From Cellulomonas cellasea (GTDB lineage: Bacteria > Actinomycetota > Actinomycetes > Actinomycetales > Cellulomonadaceae), in contig NZ_JAUDBQ010000009.1 of assembly GCF_030372105.1 (NCBI RefSeq), positions 1-64,000 of the forward strand: a stretch of 64,000 nucleotides of DNA. Reading direction: 5' to 3'. Positions within the stretch are counted from its first letter, which is position 1. The number at the start of each line of letters is the position of its first letter. The notes under the pieces were generated by a model. That model worked only from the letters and a program-made list of their open reading frames with translations. It was not told the origin of the DNA and made no database searches. Made by a program: the position numbers and the translations under genes. Shown here in pieces: positions 44,795 to 52,946 of this stretch.

Positions 44795-45732
44795 GCGTAG
44801 TGCACCTTCCGCTCGACGTAACGCATCTGGACCGCTGTGACGGCGAGCAGGACGAGGAAGAGGATCGTGGCCCCCGCCGACGCGTAGCCGGCCCGGCCGT
44901 TGACGAAGCCCTCCTGGTAGATCTGGTACATCAGCGTCGTGGTGCTGCCCAGCGGGCCGCCCTGCGTCATCGCCTTGATCACGTCGAAGGACTGCAACGA
45001 GCTGAGCATCATCGTCACGACCAGGAAGAACGTGGTCGGGGTGAGCAGCGGCAACACCACCGAGCGCAGCGTCCGCGTCCGCGAGGCGCCGTCGAGCGAC
45101 GCCGCGTCGCGCAGGTCCTGCGGGATGGCCTGCAGGCCGGCCAAGTAGATGAGCGCGACGTACCCGACGTGCTTCCACAGGTAGACCACGGTGATCATCA
45201 CCAGCGGCCACGGCTCCGCCGTGTACCACTGCGGCGAGGACAGCCCCACCATGCGCAGCAGCGCGCCGATCAGCCCGTAGCGCGGATCGAACATGAACAG
45301 CCACAGCACGCCGACGGCGAACCCCGAGAGCACGTACGGCGCGAAGGCCACGGTGCGCGCGAAGCCCCGGCCGGCCATCTTCCGGTTCAGCAGCAGCGCC
45401 AAGCCCAGGCCGAGCACCAGCGAGCCGCCCACCGTCGCGACCGTGAACACCGCGGTGGTGGTGAGCACCTGCGCTGTGCCCGGGTCGGTGAACCACTCGC
45501 GGTAGTTGCCCAGCCCCACGAACCGGGCCACCGGCGACCCGAGATTCCACTGCATCGTCGACAGGTAGAAGCTCTCCACCAGCGGCCGGTACACGAACAG
45601 CAGCAACAGGGCGATGTTGGGCCCGGCCAGCAGCGCGAATGCCACCAGGTCACGGCGCCGTCGGCGGCTCGAGCGACGCTTCGGCCCGGGGGTGATCCCC
45701 GTGGGCGGCGGGTGCAGGACTGTCGTCGACAT
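44791..45732 (-). CDS. Ugp-like ABC permease (MalF/UgpA type)
   Basis: 313 aa, six membrane segments after a short basic N-terminus (GPKRRSSRRRRRD). EAA loop RDAASLDGASRTRTLRSVVLP. First gene of the four-gene operon permease-permease-binding protein-phosphodiesterase. As in the sugar operon, no ATPase gene is present. Confidence 0.92.
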   Translation of the reverse strand: MSTTVLHPPPTGITPGPKRRSSRRRRRDLVAFALLAGPNIALLLLFVYRPLVESFYLSTMQWNLGSPVARFVGLGNYREWFTDPGTAQVLTTTAVFTVATVGGSLVLGLGLALLLNRKMAGRGFARTVAFAPYVLSGFAVGVLWLFMFDPRYGLIGALLRMVGLSSPQWYTAEPWPLVMITVVYLWKHVGYVALIYLAGLQAIPQDLRDAASLDGASRTRTLRSVVLPLLTPTTFFLVVTMMLSSLQSFDVIKAMTQGGPLGSTTTLMYQIYQEGFVNGRAGYASAGATILFLVLLAVTAVQMRYVERKVHYA

Positions 45733-46183
45733 GGCACTTCTCTTCGTGGGACTGGGGCTCCGGAGAGCTCGGCCACGACGAAGTTAAGGAGCCCGCTGGG
45801 GCGCCTGGCGCCAAAGCACGGAGAGTTGCCGGGCCGTTGGCGGAAGGTTCATATGCCGTCTCCCCAGTTCGCCGTCAGGCCCGGTTCTCGACACCCGCCG
45901 ACAGTCGCGTTCGGTGGCCCTCCAGCACTGGTCGGTACGATCGGGGCCGGTCAGTGCCGGGGGACGAGCCCCCAGCCATCGGACGACGGAGCGCGCAGCA
46001 CGATGCAGCGGGGAAGTGTGGCGGCCGTTCTGGCCTGCTCAGCGGCGGCCCAGCCGCCCGCCCAGCACGCCTGACACCCCCTCATCGGGGGCGGTCGGCG
46101 CTGCTCGGCGAAGCGTGCCCTCCCGCCGCGGACAACCGCCGGCGGGACCCGCCACCCGCACTGTCACCCGAGAGCTGAGAACC
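45733..46183. other. Divergent intergenic region, 451 bases
   Basis: Must contain promoters for the ugp-like operon (minus) and the FBP-domain gene (plus). I see short palindromes (GGCGCC-TG-GGCGCC-like near 45800), a TACGAT -10-like box near 45940, and GC-rich hairpins near 46070-46100 and 46130-46150, but no gene, clear operator or confident promoter. Confidence 0.5.
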
Positions 46184-46678
46184 ATGAACCCCCTGACCGA
46201 GCAGCAGATCCGCGCGTCCTTCGTGAACTGCTCCCGTGGCGAGGCCACCCGCCTCAACCTCCCGCCCGACCTGGCCGACCTCGACTGGGACCGGCTCGAC
46301 TACCTCGGCTGGATCGACCGCAAGGCCCCGCAGCGCGCGTGCGTCGTCATCCCCGTCGACGACACGGTGGTGGGGCTGCTGCTCCGCTCCCCCGAGGGCG
46401 GCGCCAAGCGCCGCCGCGCCCTGTGCGCCTGGTGCGAGGACGTCTACTCCAAGGACGAGGTGTCCCTGTACGTCGCCCGCCGCTCCGGCGCCGCGGGCCG
46501 CAACCTCAACTCGATCGGCACGCTGATCTGCACACGGTTCGGATGCTCGCGCAACGTGCGGCGGCGGCCCACGATCATCGAGGCTGGCCAGGACCCCGAG
46601 GGCCTGGTGCAGCGCCGCATCGAGGGGCTGCGCGAGCGGTCCCAGCGCTTCGCCCGCGAGGTGCTGCAGGACCGTTGA
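46184..46678 (+). CDS. FBP/FusB-like C-terminal zinc-finger protein
   Basis: 164 aa. The layout is that of the FBP-type (elongation factor G-binding, FusB-like) treble-clef proteins: an N-terminal helical part, then zinc ligands Cys81, Cys84 (LCAWCEDV) and Cys116, Cys121 (ICTRFGCSRNV), with the helix EGLVQRRIEGLRERSQRF at the end. Firmicutes FusB binds EF-G and protects against fusidic acid; in actinobacteria the role is untested. ATG at 46184. The frame extends upstream but not in a family-like way. Confidence 0.82.
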   Translation: MNPLTEQQIRASFVNCSRGEATRLNLPPDLADLDWDRLDYLGWIDRKAPQRACVVIPVDDTVVGLLLRSPEGGAKRRRALCAWCEDVYSKDEVSLYVARRSGAAGRNLNSIGTLICTRFGCSRNVRRRPTIIEAGQDPEGLVQRRIEGLRERSQRFAREVLQDR

Positions 46679-46726
46679 GCACCGGCTGCCCGATCAGCGC
46701 GGCCCCGAGGCGTCTCACGTCACCTC

Positions 46727-46778
46727 CCGGAGTCGGGGGTCACCGACCCATCGAACGTCCTGGATCCGCCGACTCCGG
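46727..46778. terminator. Inverted repeat between convergent genes
   Basis: CCGGAGTCGG (46727-46736) and CCGACTCCGG (46769-46778): 10 perfect pairs, 32-base loop, between two convergent stops. Possibly a shared terminator; the large loop lowers confidence. Confidence 0.35.
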
Positions 46779-46802
46779 CTCGCCCGGCGACGACGCGCAT
46801 CG

Positions 46803-47984
46803 TCACCCGACGGTGGTGGGCGGCGCCGTCACGCGTCCGATAGGCGCCCCGGACTCGTAACCGACGCTCCGCGCCCACCGTTGCCCGACGCGGCGCGTGG
46901 GGACCTCGACCAACCTATGCACGACCCACGCGCATGCCACCGCGATACCAGTGGCGGTGAGCACTGCGAGAGGCGCCCAGACGCCGTGCGCGGCCATGAC
47001 CGACAGAAGCGCATAGCCGAGGACGGGGTGCACCACATAGAGCGGGTAGCTGATGTTGGCGAAGAAGTCCGCCGCCGAGTTTCGCTTCCAGCCTTCTCCG
47101 AATGACCAGATGACGACGAACAGGACGATCGTGCCAACAAACGTGAGCCGGTACTCGAGCGTGGTGGGCGCCACCGGGCTAGTCGATGAGAGGAAGAAGT
47201 AGAGCGCCATGAGGAAGGGGATCAGCGCCGCCATCGCGGCGCGCTCAAGATTGCCGCGACGGTACGCCGAGAGCACGACTCCGACGAGCATCACCGGGAT
47301 GTACGGGCAAGCGAGCAGCACGATGTAGCGGATCCCTCCGAACGGCGTGCCGAGCGGAAGAGGGTCGAGCAGCCACTGGGTGGCTGCGCACACCACGGCC
47401 GTGCCCGCGATCGCCCACCAGCGAGTCGTGAGCTTCCGGTAGGCGACGACGCACACCGCGTAGAAGACGAGCTCGATGATGAGGGTCCAGACGATTCCAT
47501 CGCCCGGCGCCAGGCTGCCGAGAACGAGCGACAGGCCGGGCACTGCGCCGGTGAGGATGGACCCGAGACTGAGCTCCTGGTTCGGGTCCGAGACGAATGC
47601 GATCGTGGCGCAGGTGACGAGGTAGCCAGCCGCATACGTCGGCAGGACGCGCATGGCCCGGCCAAGAAGGAATCCGCGGCGGCTGTAACGATCGAGCGAG
47701 ATGGCGATCACATATCCGCTCAGGAGGAAGAACAACCCGACCCCCAGCGCGGCGAAGTTCACCGGCAGCCACTCGAGGAACCGCGCCCACCGCGGGGCAT
47801 TCTCAGCGCCCGCGTAGAGCGGAGGGCGGCGTGCGAGGCCTGCGGAGACGTCTTGGTGAATCCAGAACGCGACGGCGTAGTGATACCCGAGCACCGTGAC
47901 CGCCGCCACGCCGCGCAGCGCATTGGCCCATTCGACTCTCTTAACGTCGAGAGGATAGCGGCGGCGAAACCACGCGTCGTCCAA
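46803..47984 (-). CDS. Acyltransferase 3 family membrane protein
   Basis: 393 aa, about ten membrane segments. Family motifs: RVEWANALRGVAAVTVLGYH (the R-G-xA...H near the N-terminus), FFLLSGYVIAISL, RAMRVLPTYAAGYL, ISYPLYVVHP. Such enzymes O-acylate sugars on surface polysaccharides or glycolipids. The only in-frame start is a TTG at 47984 with a weak AAAGAAG upstream, so the N-terminus is the least certain part. No polysaccharide genes are adjacent. Confidence 0.85.
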   Translation of the reverse strand: MDDAWFRRRYPLDVKRVEWANALRGVAAVTVLGYHYAVAFWIHQDVSAGLARRPPLYAGAENAPRWARFLEWLPVNFAALGVGLFFLLSGYVIAISLDRYSRRGFLLGRAMRVLPTYAAGYLVTCATIAFVSDPNQELSLGSILTGAVPGLSLVLGSLAPGDGIVWTLIIELVFYAVCVVAYRKLTTRWWAIAGTAVVCAATQWLLDPLPLGTPFGGIRYIVLLACPYIPVMLVGVVLSAYRRGNLERAAMAALIPFLMALYFFLSSTSPVAPTTLEYRLTFVGTIVLFVVIWSFGEGWKRNSAADFFANISYPLYVVHPVLGYALLSVMAAHGVWAPLAVLTATGIAVACAWVVHRLVEVPTRRVGQRWARSVGYESGAPIGRVTAPPTTVG

Positions 47985-48062
47985 CGCTTCTTTCGCGGGC
48001 GCACGACGATCACATCGACACCCAAGTGGTCGGACGCGGGCCCGCTCTCGACGCGGCAGCTG

Positions 48063-48392
48063 TCATCTCCGTCGGGCTCCTCCGAGCCCGAGTCGGCGTG
48101 CGCGTTCCCTTCGCTCGCTCGTCCACGCGGATCCGACGAGCACCGGCAGGCCGATCAGCGTGCCGAGCATGAATTGATGCACGCCCGGCCTGCCGGCGAG
48201 GAGCACGGCCAGCAGGAGGCCCGGCAAAGCTGCCGCGACGAGCGTGGTGCCGGCGGCTTTGCGGCCTCTGGCGAGGAACACCCCGCCCGTGATCGCGACA
48301 GCGGCGCAGCCGAGTGCTAGGGAGATCACCACGCTGCCGATGATGGCAGCGGCGACTTCCTCTGGGGCGCTCCTCGGAGTATTCCTTGACAA
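48063..48392 (-). CDS. Small membrane protein divergent from the ArsR fusion gene
   Basis: 109 aa; three hydrophobic segments (about 14-37, 45-64, 70-90) and a basic Arg-rich tail. It starts with TTG at 48392, inside the palindromic region shared with the ArsR-SRPBCC gene, which suggests joint control. No family recognised; the start is uncertain. Confidence 0.5.
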   Translation of the reverse strand: MSRNTPRSAPEEVAAAIIGSVVISLALGCAAVAITGGVFLARGRKAAGTTLVAAALPGLLLAVLLAGRPGVHQFMLGTLIGLPVLVGSAWTSERRERARRLGLGGARRR

Positions 48393-48412
48393 GAATATTC
48401 TCGCCGAGGAAT
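48380..48412. promoter_or_regulatory. Candidate ArsR operator
   Basis: An outer dyad ATTCCT...AGGAAT (about 48380-48412) around an inner GAATATTC palindrome (48392-48399), in a short AT-rich island between divergent starts. The position fits an ArsR autoregulatory site. Confidence 0.45.
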
Positions 48413-48421
48413 CATCGTCGA

Positions 48422-49270
48422 ATGGATACTCGCTTCGCCGCGCTGGCCGACCCCGCCCGCTGGCGACTCGTCACGCTCCTCGCCGAGCGGCCCCGGCCGG
48501 TCGGTGTGCTGGCCCGGCTCGCCGGCGCACGGCAGCCCCAGACCACCAAGCACCTGCAGACCCTCGAGCGAGCCGGGGTGGTCGTGTCCCAGCGTTCCGG
48601 CCAGCGCCGGATCTACGCGCTGAGCCCGGAGGCGCTGCGGGAGGCATCGGCAGCACTGAGCGCCTTGGCGGACGAAGCCGACCGGGCTGGCTCGCGCGAG
48701 GCCTTCGAGCGCTACGGGATGGACCTCTCGCGGGAGCGGCTCGCCGCCCACGAGCCAGGCTGGGCTGACGGCCGCTCCTTCGAGTTCACTCGATCGCTCG
48801 CCGGGCGACCCGAGGTGGTCTGGCGGCACCTCACCGAGGCCCTCCTGCTCGCACAGTGGTGGACGCCGGAGGACCTACGCGTGTCCGAGCTCGTCTTCGA
48901 AGCGCGCCCCGGCGGCCGGATCCTCCACGAGTACCGCGACGTCGAGGACGTGGACGGCTCGGACCCCGTCGCCGGGCGCGCACGGGGAGAGGTGGTCGAG
49001 GTGCGCCCTGGCGAGCGCCTGGCCTATCGGCTCTCCCCCGTCCTTCCCGACGACCAGGTCGCCTTCACCGCGCACGTCCGTCTCGACCTGCGCGCCACCG
49101 AGACCGGCGCCGACCTCGACGTCCATTTCCGGGTCGCCGACAGCACTGTCGAGTCGGCCGATTTCATCGCGGGCATCGAGCTCGGCTTCGGGCAGAGCCT
49201 CGACAAGCTCGTGACGATCCTCTCCGCATCCCCCGACAGCGCCGACGCCCACCCGAGGAGCACCACATGA
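48422..49270 (+). CDS. ArsR helix-turn-helix fused to SRPBCC (AHSA1) domain
   Basis: 282 aa. Residues 1-85 are an ArsR winged helix (LADPARWRLVTLLAERPRPV, RQPQTTKHLQTLERAGVV, QRRIYALSPEAL). Residues about 118-270 are an AHSA1/START-like lipocalin-type pocket (FEFTRSLAGRPEVVWRHLTE, QWWTPEDLRVSELVFEARPG, ARGEVVEVRPGERLAY). In most genomes these two are separate neighbours; here they form one chain. ATG at 48422 (a TTG 12 codons earlier is possible). ATGA overlap with the next gene. Confidence 0.85.
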   Translation: MDTRFAALADPARWRLVTLLAERPRPVGVLARLAGARQPQTTKHLQTLERAGVVVSQRSGQRRIYALSPEALREASAALSALADEADRAGSREAFERYGMDLSRERLAAHEPGWADGRSFEFTRSLAGRPEVVWRHLTEALLLAQWWTPEDLRVSELVFEARPGGRILHEYRDVEDVDGSDPVAGRARGEVVEVRPGERLAYRLSPVLPDDQVAFTAHVRLDLRATETGADLDVHFRVADSTVESADFIAGIELGFGQSLDKLVTILSASPDSADAHPRSTT

Positions 49271-49857
49271 CCGACCGCATCGTGACCGCGAACCTCGCCC
49301 TCACCCTCGACGGGCGCTACCACGGGCCCGGCGGCCGCGGAGACTTCGGCGCCTTCGCGCCCTACGTCGCCACGGACACCGCGCGCGACCACATGACCCG
49401 CATCTGGGAGAACGCGACAACGGCGGTCCTCGGCCGCGTCAACGCCGAGGGCTTCATGGGCTACTGGCCGTCCGTCGCCGACGACGAGGGCGCCGATCCT
49501 CGGGACCGCGGATACGCCAGGTGGCTGGTCACCACCGAGAAGGTCGTCTTCTCGACCACGTTGGCCGAAGCGCCGTGGGAACGCACACGCGTGGTGAACG
49601 CCCCCGCCGCTGACACCGTCGCGGCGCTCAAGCGCGCCGGTGACGGCGAGATCCTCGTCAACAGCAGCGCGAGCGTCATCACATCGCTCCTGTCCGTCGA
49701 CCTGGTCGACCGCCTCTACCTCATGATCGTGCCGGAGATCGCAGGCGGCGGACCGCGCCTGCTCGACGACGGCCTGCCCGGCACCCGATGGACGTTGACC
49801 CGGCAGGAGGCCGGGGAGTCCGGCGAGCTCGCGATGATCTACGACCGAGCCCGCTGA
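49267..49857 (+). CDS. Dihydrofolate-reductase-like (RibD C-terminal) protein
   Basis: 196 aa. RibD_C/DHFR fold: VTANLALTLDGRYHGPGGRG, VLGRVNAEGFMGYWPSVADD, VFSTTLAEAPWERTRVV, AGDGEILVNSSASVITSLL, DRLYLMIVPEIAGGG. The group reduces pterin- or riboflavin-precursor-like substrates with NADPH; the substrate here is unknown. Translationally coupled to the ArsR-SRPBCC gene, as is common for YyaP/YqjY-type proteins. Confidence 0.87.
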   Translation: MTDRIVTANLALTLDGRYHGPGGRGDFGAFAPYVATDTARDHMTRIWENATTAVLGRVNAEGFMGYWPSVADDEGADPRDRGYARWLVTTEKVVFSTTLAEAPWERTRVVNAPAADTVAALKRAGDGEILVNSSASVITSLLSVDLVDRLYLMIVPEIAGGGPRLLDDGLPGTRWTLTRQEAGESGELAMIYDRAR

Positions 49858-49901
49858 GGCAGCCGCGCCTGGTTGAGTGCCGCGCCCATCTCCGCGCCCT
49901 G

Positions 49902-50768
49902 CTAGCGAGAGTCGGCCATCATCTTCTGGGTGCCGATGGTCCCGAGGAGCGCGAGCTTGCTCTCGGACTCGCTGCCCGGCTCAGCGGTGCACATCATGAT
50001 CCGCAGGTCGTGGCGTTGCGTGATGAGGATGTCGCAGTCCAGGTCGAGGGTCCCGACCTCGGAGTGGACCACCCTTTTGATGGTCGGTCCGTGCTCGTCG
50101 ATCTCGTGACGCGCCCACAGTTCGCGGAACTGCGCGCTGGCCTGGTTCAGCCGTGCGACGAGCTGTCGCAGCTGGGGGTCGTCGGGGTAGCGCCCGGCGC
50201 TGCGTCGCAGGTCGGCGACGAGGGACGCGTCGAGGGACTCGGCACTTCCAGGGCCGTGCAGATGGCAGTCCGAAGCACCGGTGAAATGCAGCCACACCAG
50301 GTTGCGATCGGATTCCCGCGATGACGCGGGGTCACCCATTAATGCCGCCCACATGGGGTTCCAGAGTAGAATGTTCCACATGGCGTCAAAAACCGCCTGA
50401 GGCCTTTCCCCGGTGCGTTCCACCAATCGGCGAATATTCGTCGGCACCATGCGGCTAATGCGCCCACCGCCGGTCGCGTGCCCGGCAAGCCGGAACAGAT
50501 GCTCCTGCTCGGTGTCGCTGAGCTGCAACGCCTGGGCGAGCGCGACGCACACCTGCACCGACGGCGCTGCCGAGCGCCCCTGCTCCAGCCGCACGATGTA
50601 GTCGACAGACACGGAGGCCAGCACCGCGAGCTCTTCACGCCGCAGGCCTGCGGTGCGCCTGGCGGCGCTCGAAGGCAGCCCGGCCATGTGCGGAGCCAGG
50701 CGCTCGCGCCACACCCTCAGGATCGTTGCCAGCTCACCTGGCTCACTCGTGGCATTCACGACGCTCAT
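49902..50768 (-). CDS. XRE regulator with MmyB-like ligand-binding domain
   Basis: 288 aa. HTH at about 10-85 (RRTAGLRREELAVLASVSVD, YIVRLEQGR, ALAQALQLSDTEQEHLFRLA), then the MmyB-like sensor fold (VFDAMWNILLWNPMWAALMG, NLVWLHFTG, LVARLNQASAQFRELWARHE, GTLDLDCDIL). Members usually repress a divergent oxidoreductase gene; here a QorB-like gene starts 184 bases away in the opposite direction. ATG at 50768. Confidence 0.9.
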   Translation of the reverse strand: MSVVNATSEPGELATILRVWRERLAPHMAGLPSSAARRTAGLRREELAVLASVSVDYIVRLEQGRSAAPSVQVCVALAQALQLSDTEQEHLFRLAGHATGGGRISRMVPTNIRRLVERTGERPQAVFDAMWNILLWNPMWAALMGDPASSRESDRNLVWLHFTGASDCHLHGPGSAESLDASLVADLRRSAGRYPDDPQLRQLVARLNQASAQFRELWARHEIDEHGPTIKRVVHSEVGTLDLDCDILITQRHDLRIMMCTAEPGSESESKLALLGTIGTQKMMADSR

Positions 50769-50951
50769 CGTCGCAGTGAATCCTGGGAGACGGCCGGAAT
50801 CCCCGAAGAATAGCCTGGTACTCCTCTTCCTAGGATGCGTTTCCCCTGCCCCGGGCCGCTAGGAACGAGCCTCTCTGGATCGATCCGGCGATGCGCCATA
50901 CGTTCATTCCATGGCCATCAGCCATGACCCGTGATCAGAAGGAACAGATTC

Positions 50952-51815
50952 ATGATTGTTGTCACCGGAGCCACCGGTCAGCTCGGCCGCCAGGTCGTCC
51001 ACCACCTGCTCGCCCAGGGCGTCCCCGCCACCCAGATCATCGCCGTCGACCGCGATTCCGCCGACGCCACCGAGCTGTCCACCCTCGGTGTCGAGGTCCG
51101 CTTCGCCGACTACGACCTCCCCGAGACCCTGGCGCCCGCCTTCGCCGGCGCCGACAAGGTGCTGCTGGTGTCCTCCCCCGCAGGCGCCGACGCCATGCGC
51201 GTCAAGCAGCACCAAGCCGTCATCGACGCCGCCCTCGAGGTCGGTGTGCAGATCCTCGCCTACACCTCGGTCACGCACGCACCGACCAACACGATGGGAC
51301 TGGCGCCGGTGCACCGCGCCACCGAGCAGGCCATCGCCGCCTCCGGCCTGCCCGCTGTCATCCTGCGCAACGGCTGGTACGCGGAGAACCACACGGCAGC
51401 ACTGCGCGGCGCCGTCACGCACGGCGCCCTCACCGGCAGCGCGGGCAACGGCCGGATGGCCGCGGTCAGCCGCGCAGACCTCGCCGAGGCCGCCGCCGTC
51501 GTGCTGACCCGCGAGGACCAGGCCGGAAAGACCTACGACCTGACCGGCGACACCACATGGACCTTGTCCGATCTCGCAGCCGAGGCCGCCGCGCAGTCGG
51601 GCACGACGCTCACCTACACGGACGTTCCCGCCGAGCAGTACCGACAGGCGCTGCAGCAGGCAGGGCTGCCCGAGCAAATCGTCGAGCTCATCGTCGATGC
51701 TGATGTCGCGATCGCCGGTGGCACGCTGGACCACGTCACGAGCGACCTGAGCACGCTCCTGGGTCGACCCACCACGCCGATGTCCGCCATCGTCACTCAG
51801 GCTCTGCGCGCCTGA
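50952..51815 (+). CDS. QorB-like NAD(P)H quinone oxidoreductase
   Basis: 287 aa. NmrA/QorB-type SDR: VTGATGQLGRQVVHHLLAQG at the N-terminus, FADYDLPETLAPAFAGADK, VLLVSSPAG, ILAYTSVTHA, LRNGWYAEN, and the C-terminal YDLTGDTTWTLSDLAAE. E. coli QorB (YtfG) reduces quinones with NADPH; similar function is likely. The ATG at 50952 with AAGGAA upstream is the family start. Probably controlled by the divergent XRE regulator. Confidence 0.87.
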   Translation: MIVVTGATGQLGRQVVHHLLAQGVPATQIIAVDRDSADATELSTLGVEVRFADYDLPETLAPAFAGADKVLLVSSPAGADAMRVKQHQAVIDAALEVGVQILAYTSVTHAPTNTMGLAPVHRATEQAIAASGLPAVILRNGWYAENHTAALRGAVTHGALTGSAGNGRMAAVSRADLAEAAAVVLTREDQAGKTYDLTGDTTWTLSDLAAEAAAQSGTTLTYTDVPAEQYRQALQQAGLPEQIVELIVDADVAIAGGTLDHVTSDLSTLLGRPTTPMSAIVTQALRA

Positions 51816-51832
51816 GGCCGCACCACGCGCCC

Positions 51833-52807
51833 CTACCTCCCGGGCGCGGCCACCTGCGCCGCTGCCTCTGAGAGCAGCCGGTGGGCGCCGGAGCCCTCGG
51901 GCACGACCAGCTCGATGCGGGTGGCGCCGGCGCTCAGCGTGACCACCATGACGCCCAGGTAGTCGGGGTGCGGCGCGACGTCGATCGTGTCCGGGGCGTT
52001 GAGCGGGATGACCAGGCGCGATGCGGAGTGCATGGGCTTCTTGCCGCGCACCAGCCACTCGTGGCGCCCGAACACCTCCAGGGCGAAAGAGTCACCGGCG
52101 ACGACGGCGCCGTGGAGTGTCACGGGCGAGAACGCGTGCCCGATGGCCTTGACCGGGTCGGCGCCGCGCAGCGCGACCTGGCGCCGGCCGTGCCCCGACC
52201 ACAGGGTCAGGCCCGGCAGGCGTCGCGACACGTCCTGGAAGTCCCCGAGCAGGGAGGCGTCCACTCGGCCGAGGTCCGGTGTGGCGCAGGCGTGCTGGGC
52301 GCCCGAGTCGATCAGGGCGAACGCCAGGGGACGCGGGTAGCCCTCCGACGCACGGGCCCGGAGCTCGTCGACGAGCGCCCTCATCGCGCTCCGGCCTGAG
52401 CCGTTGTACCGGACGGTGAGGTCGGAGCCGGTGCGGGTGTGCAGCGTCAACGTGCCGTCGAGCAGGTTCATGACGTCACGGACCGCCACCACGTCCTCGA
52501 ACGGCACGTCGCGCACGTCGAAGGCGCCCGGCCCCGGCGCGCGCCGTGGCTGGTGGTCGTGCTCGGTGCGCCGCGACAGGACGGTGAGCCCGTCGTCGTC
52601 GAGCACGAGGAGGTGGTCGTACAGGTCCATGTCCGCCGTGGCGTCGCGGCGGGCGATGTTCCGGGGGACCTTGAGCACCAGGCGCCCGGCGTCGAGGTCG
52701 ACCGGGTGGCCGCGGAACAGGCGGGGGATGTCCTCCGGGAGGCGCACCTCGTCGATCCACGGACCGAAGCGGTCGTACTCGCTGGTTCCGGCCGCTGTGG
52801 TGTCCAT
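51833..52807 (-). CDS. Unknown cytoplasmic protein
   Basis: 324 aa from the ATG at 52807 (MDTTAAGTSEYDRFGPWIDE). No signal peptide or membrane segment. The sequence is rich in beta-strands with repeated hydrophobic alternation (HLLVLDDDGLTVLSRR, LTLHTRTGSDLTVRYNGSG, GVMVVTLSAGATRIELVVPE) and resembles PH-like domain arrays, but I do not recognise a family. It is on the same strand as the biosynthetic operon that ends 139 bases upstream; whether it belongs to it is open. Confidence 0.7.
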   Translation of the reverse strand: MDTTAAGTSEYDRFGPWIDEVRLPEDIPRLFRGHPVDLDAGRLVLKVPRNIARRDATADMDLYDHLLVLDDDGLTVLSRRTEHDHQPRRAPGPGAFDVRDVPFEDVVAVRDVMNLLDGTLTLHTRTGSDLTVRYNGSGRSAMRALVDELRARASEGYPRPLAFALIDSGAQHACATPDLGRVDASLLGDFQDVSRRLPGLTLWSGHGRRQVALRGADPVKAIGHAFSPVTLHGAVVAGDSFALEVFGRHEWLVRGKKPMHSASRLVIPLNAPDTIDVAPHPDYLGVMVVTLSAGATRIELVVPEGSGAHRLLSEAAAQVAAPGR

Positions 52808-52946
52808 GTGTCCCGTCTGCCTCTCCGCGGGGTTGTCGCACTTCTGCGTGCTCAGACGGTGACAGCGCCCGTGGGGGGAATCTACTGGACACCCGTGCGT
52901 GGCCTCGACCTCGACACCGTTCGCCAAGATGGACGCGCGAATGCGG

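Noticed and set aside
42938-44800. 620-codon plus-strand open frame
   Set aside because: Antisense shadow of the ugp-like binding protein and permease genes.
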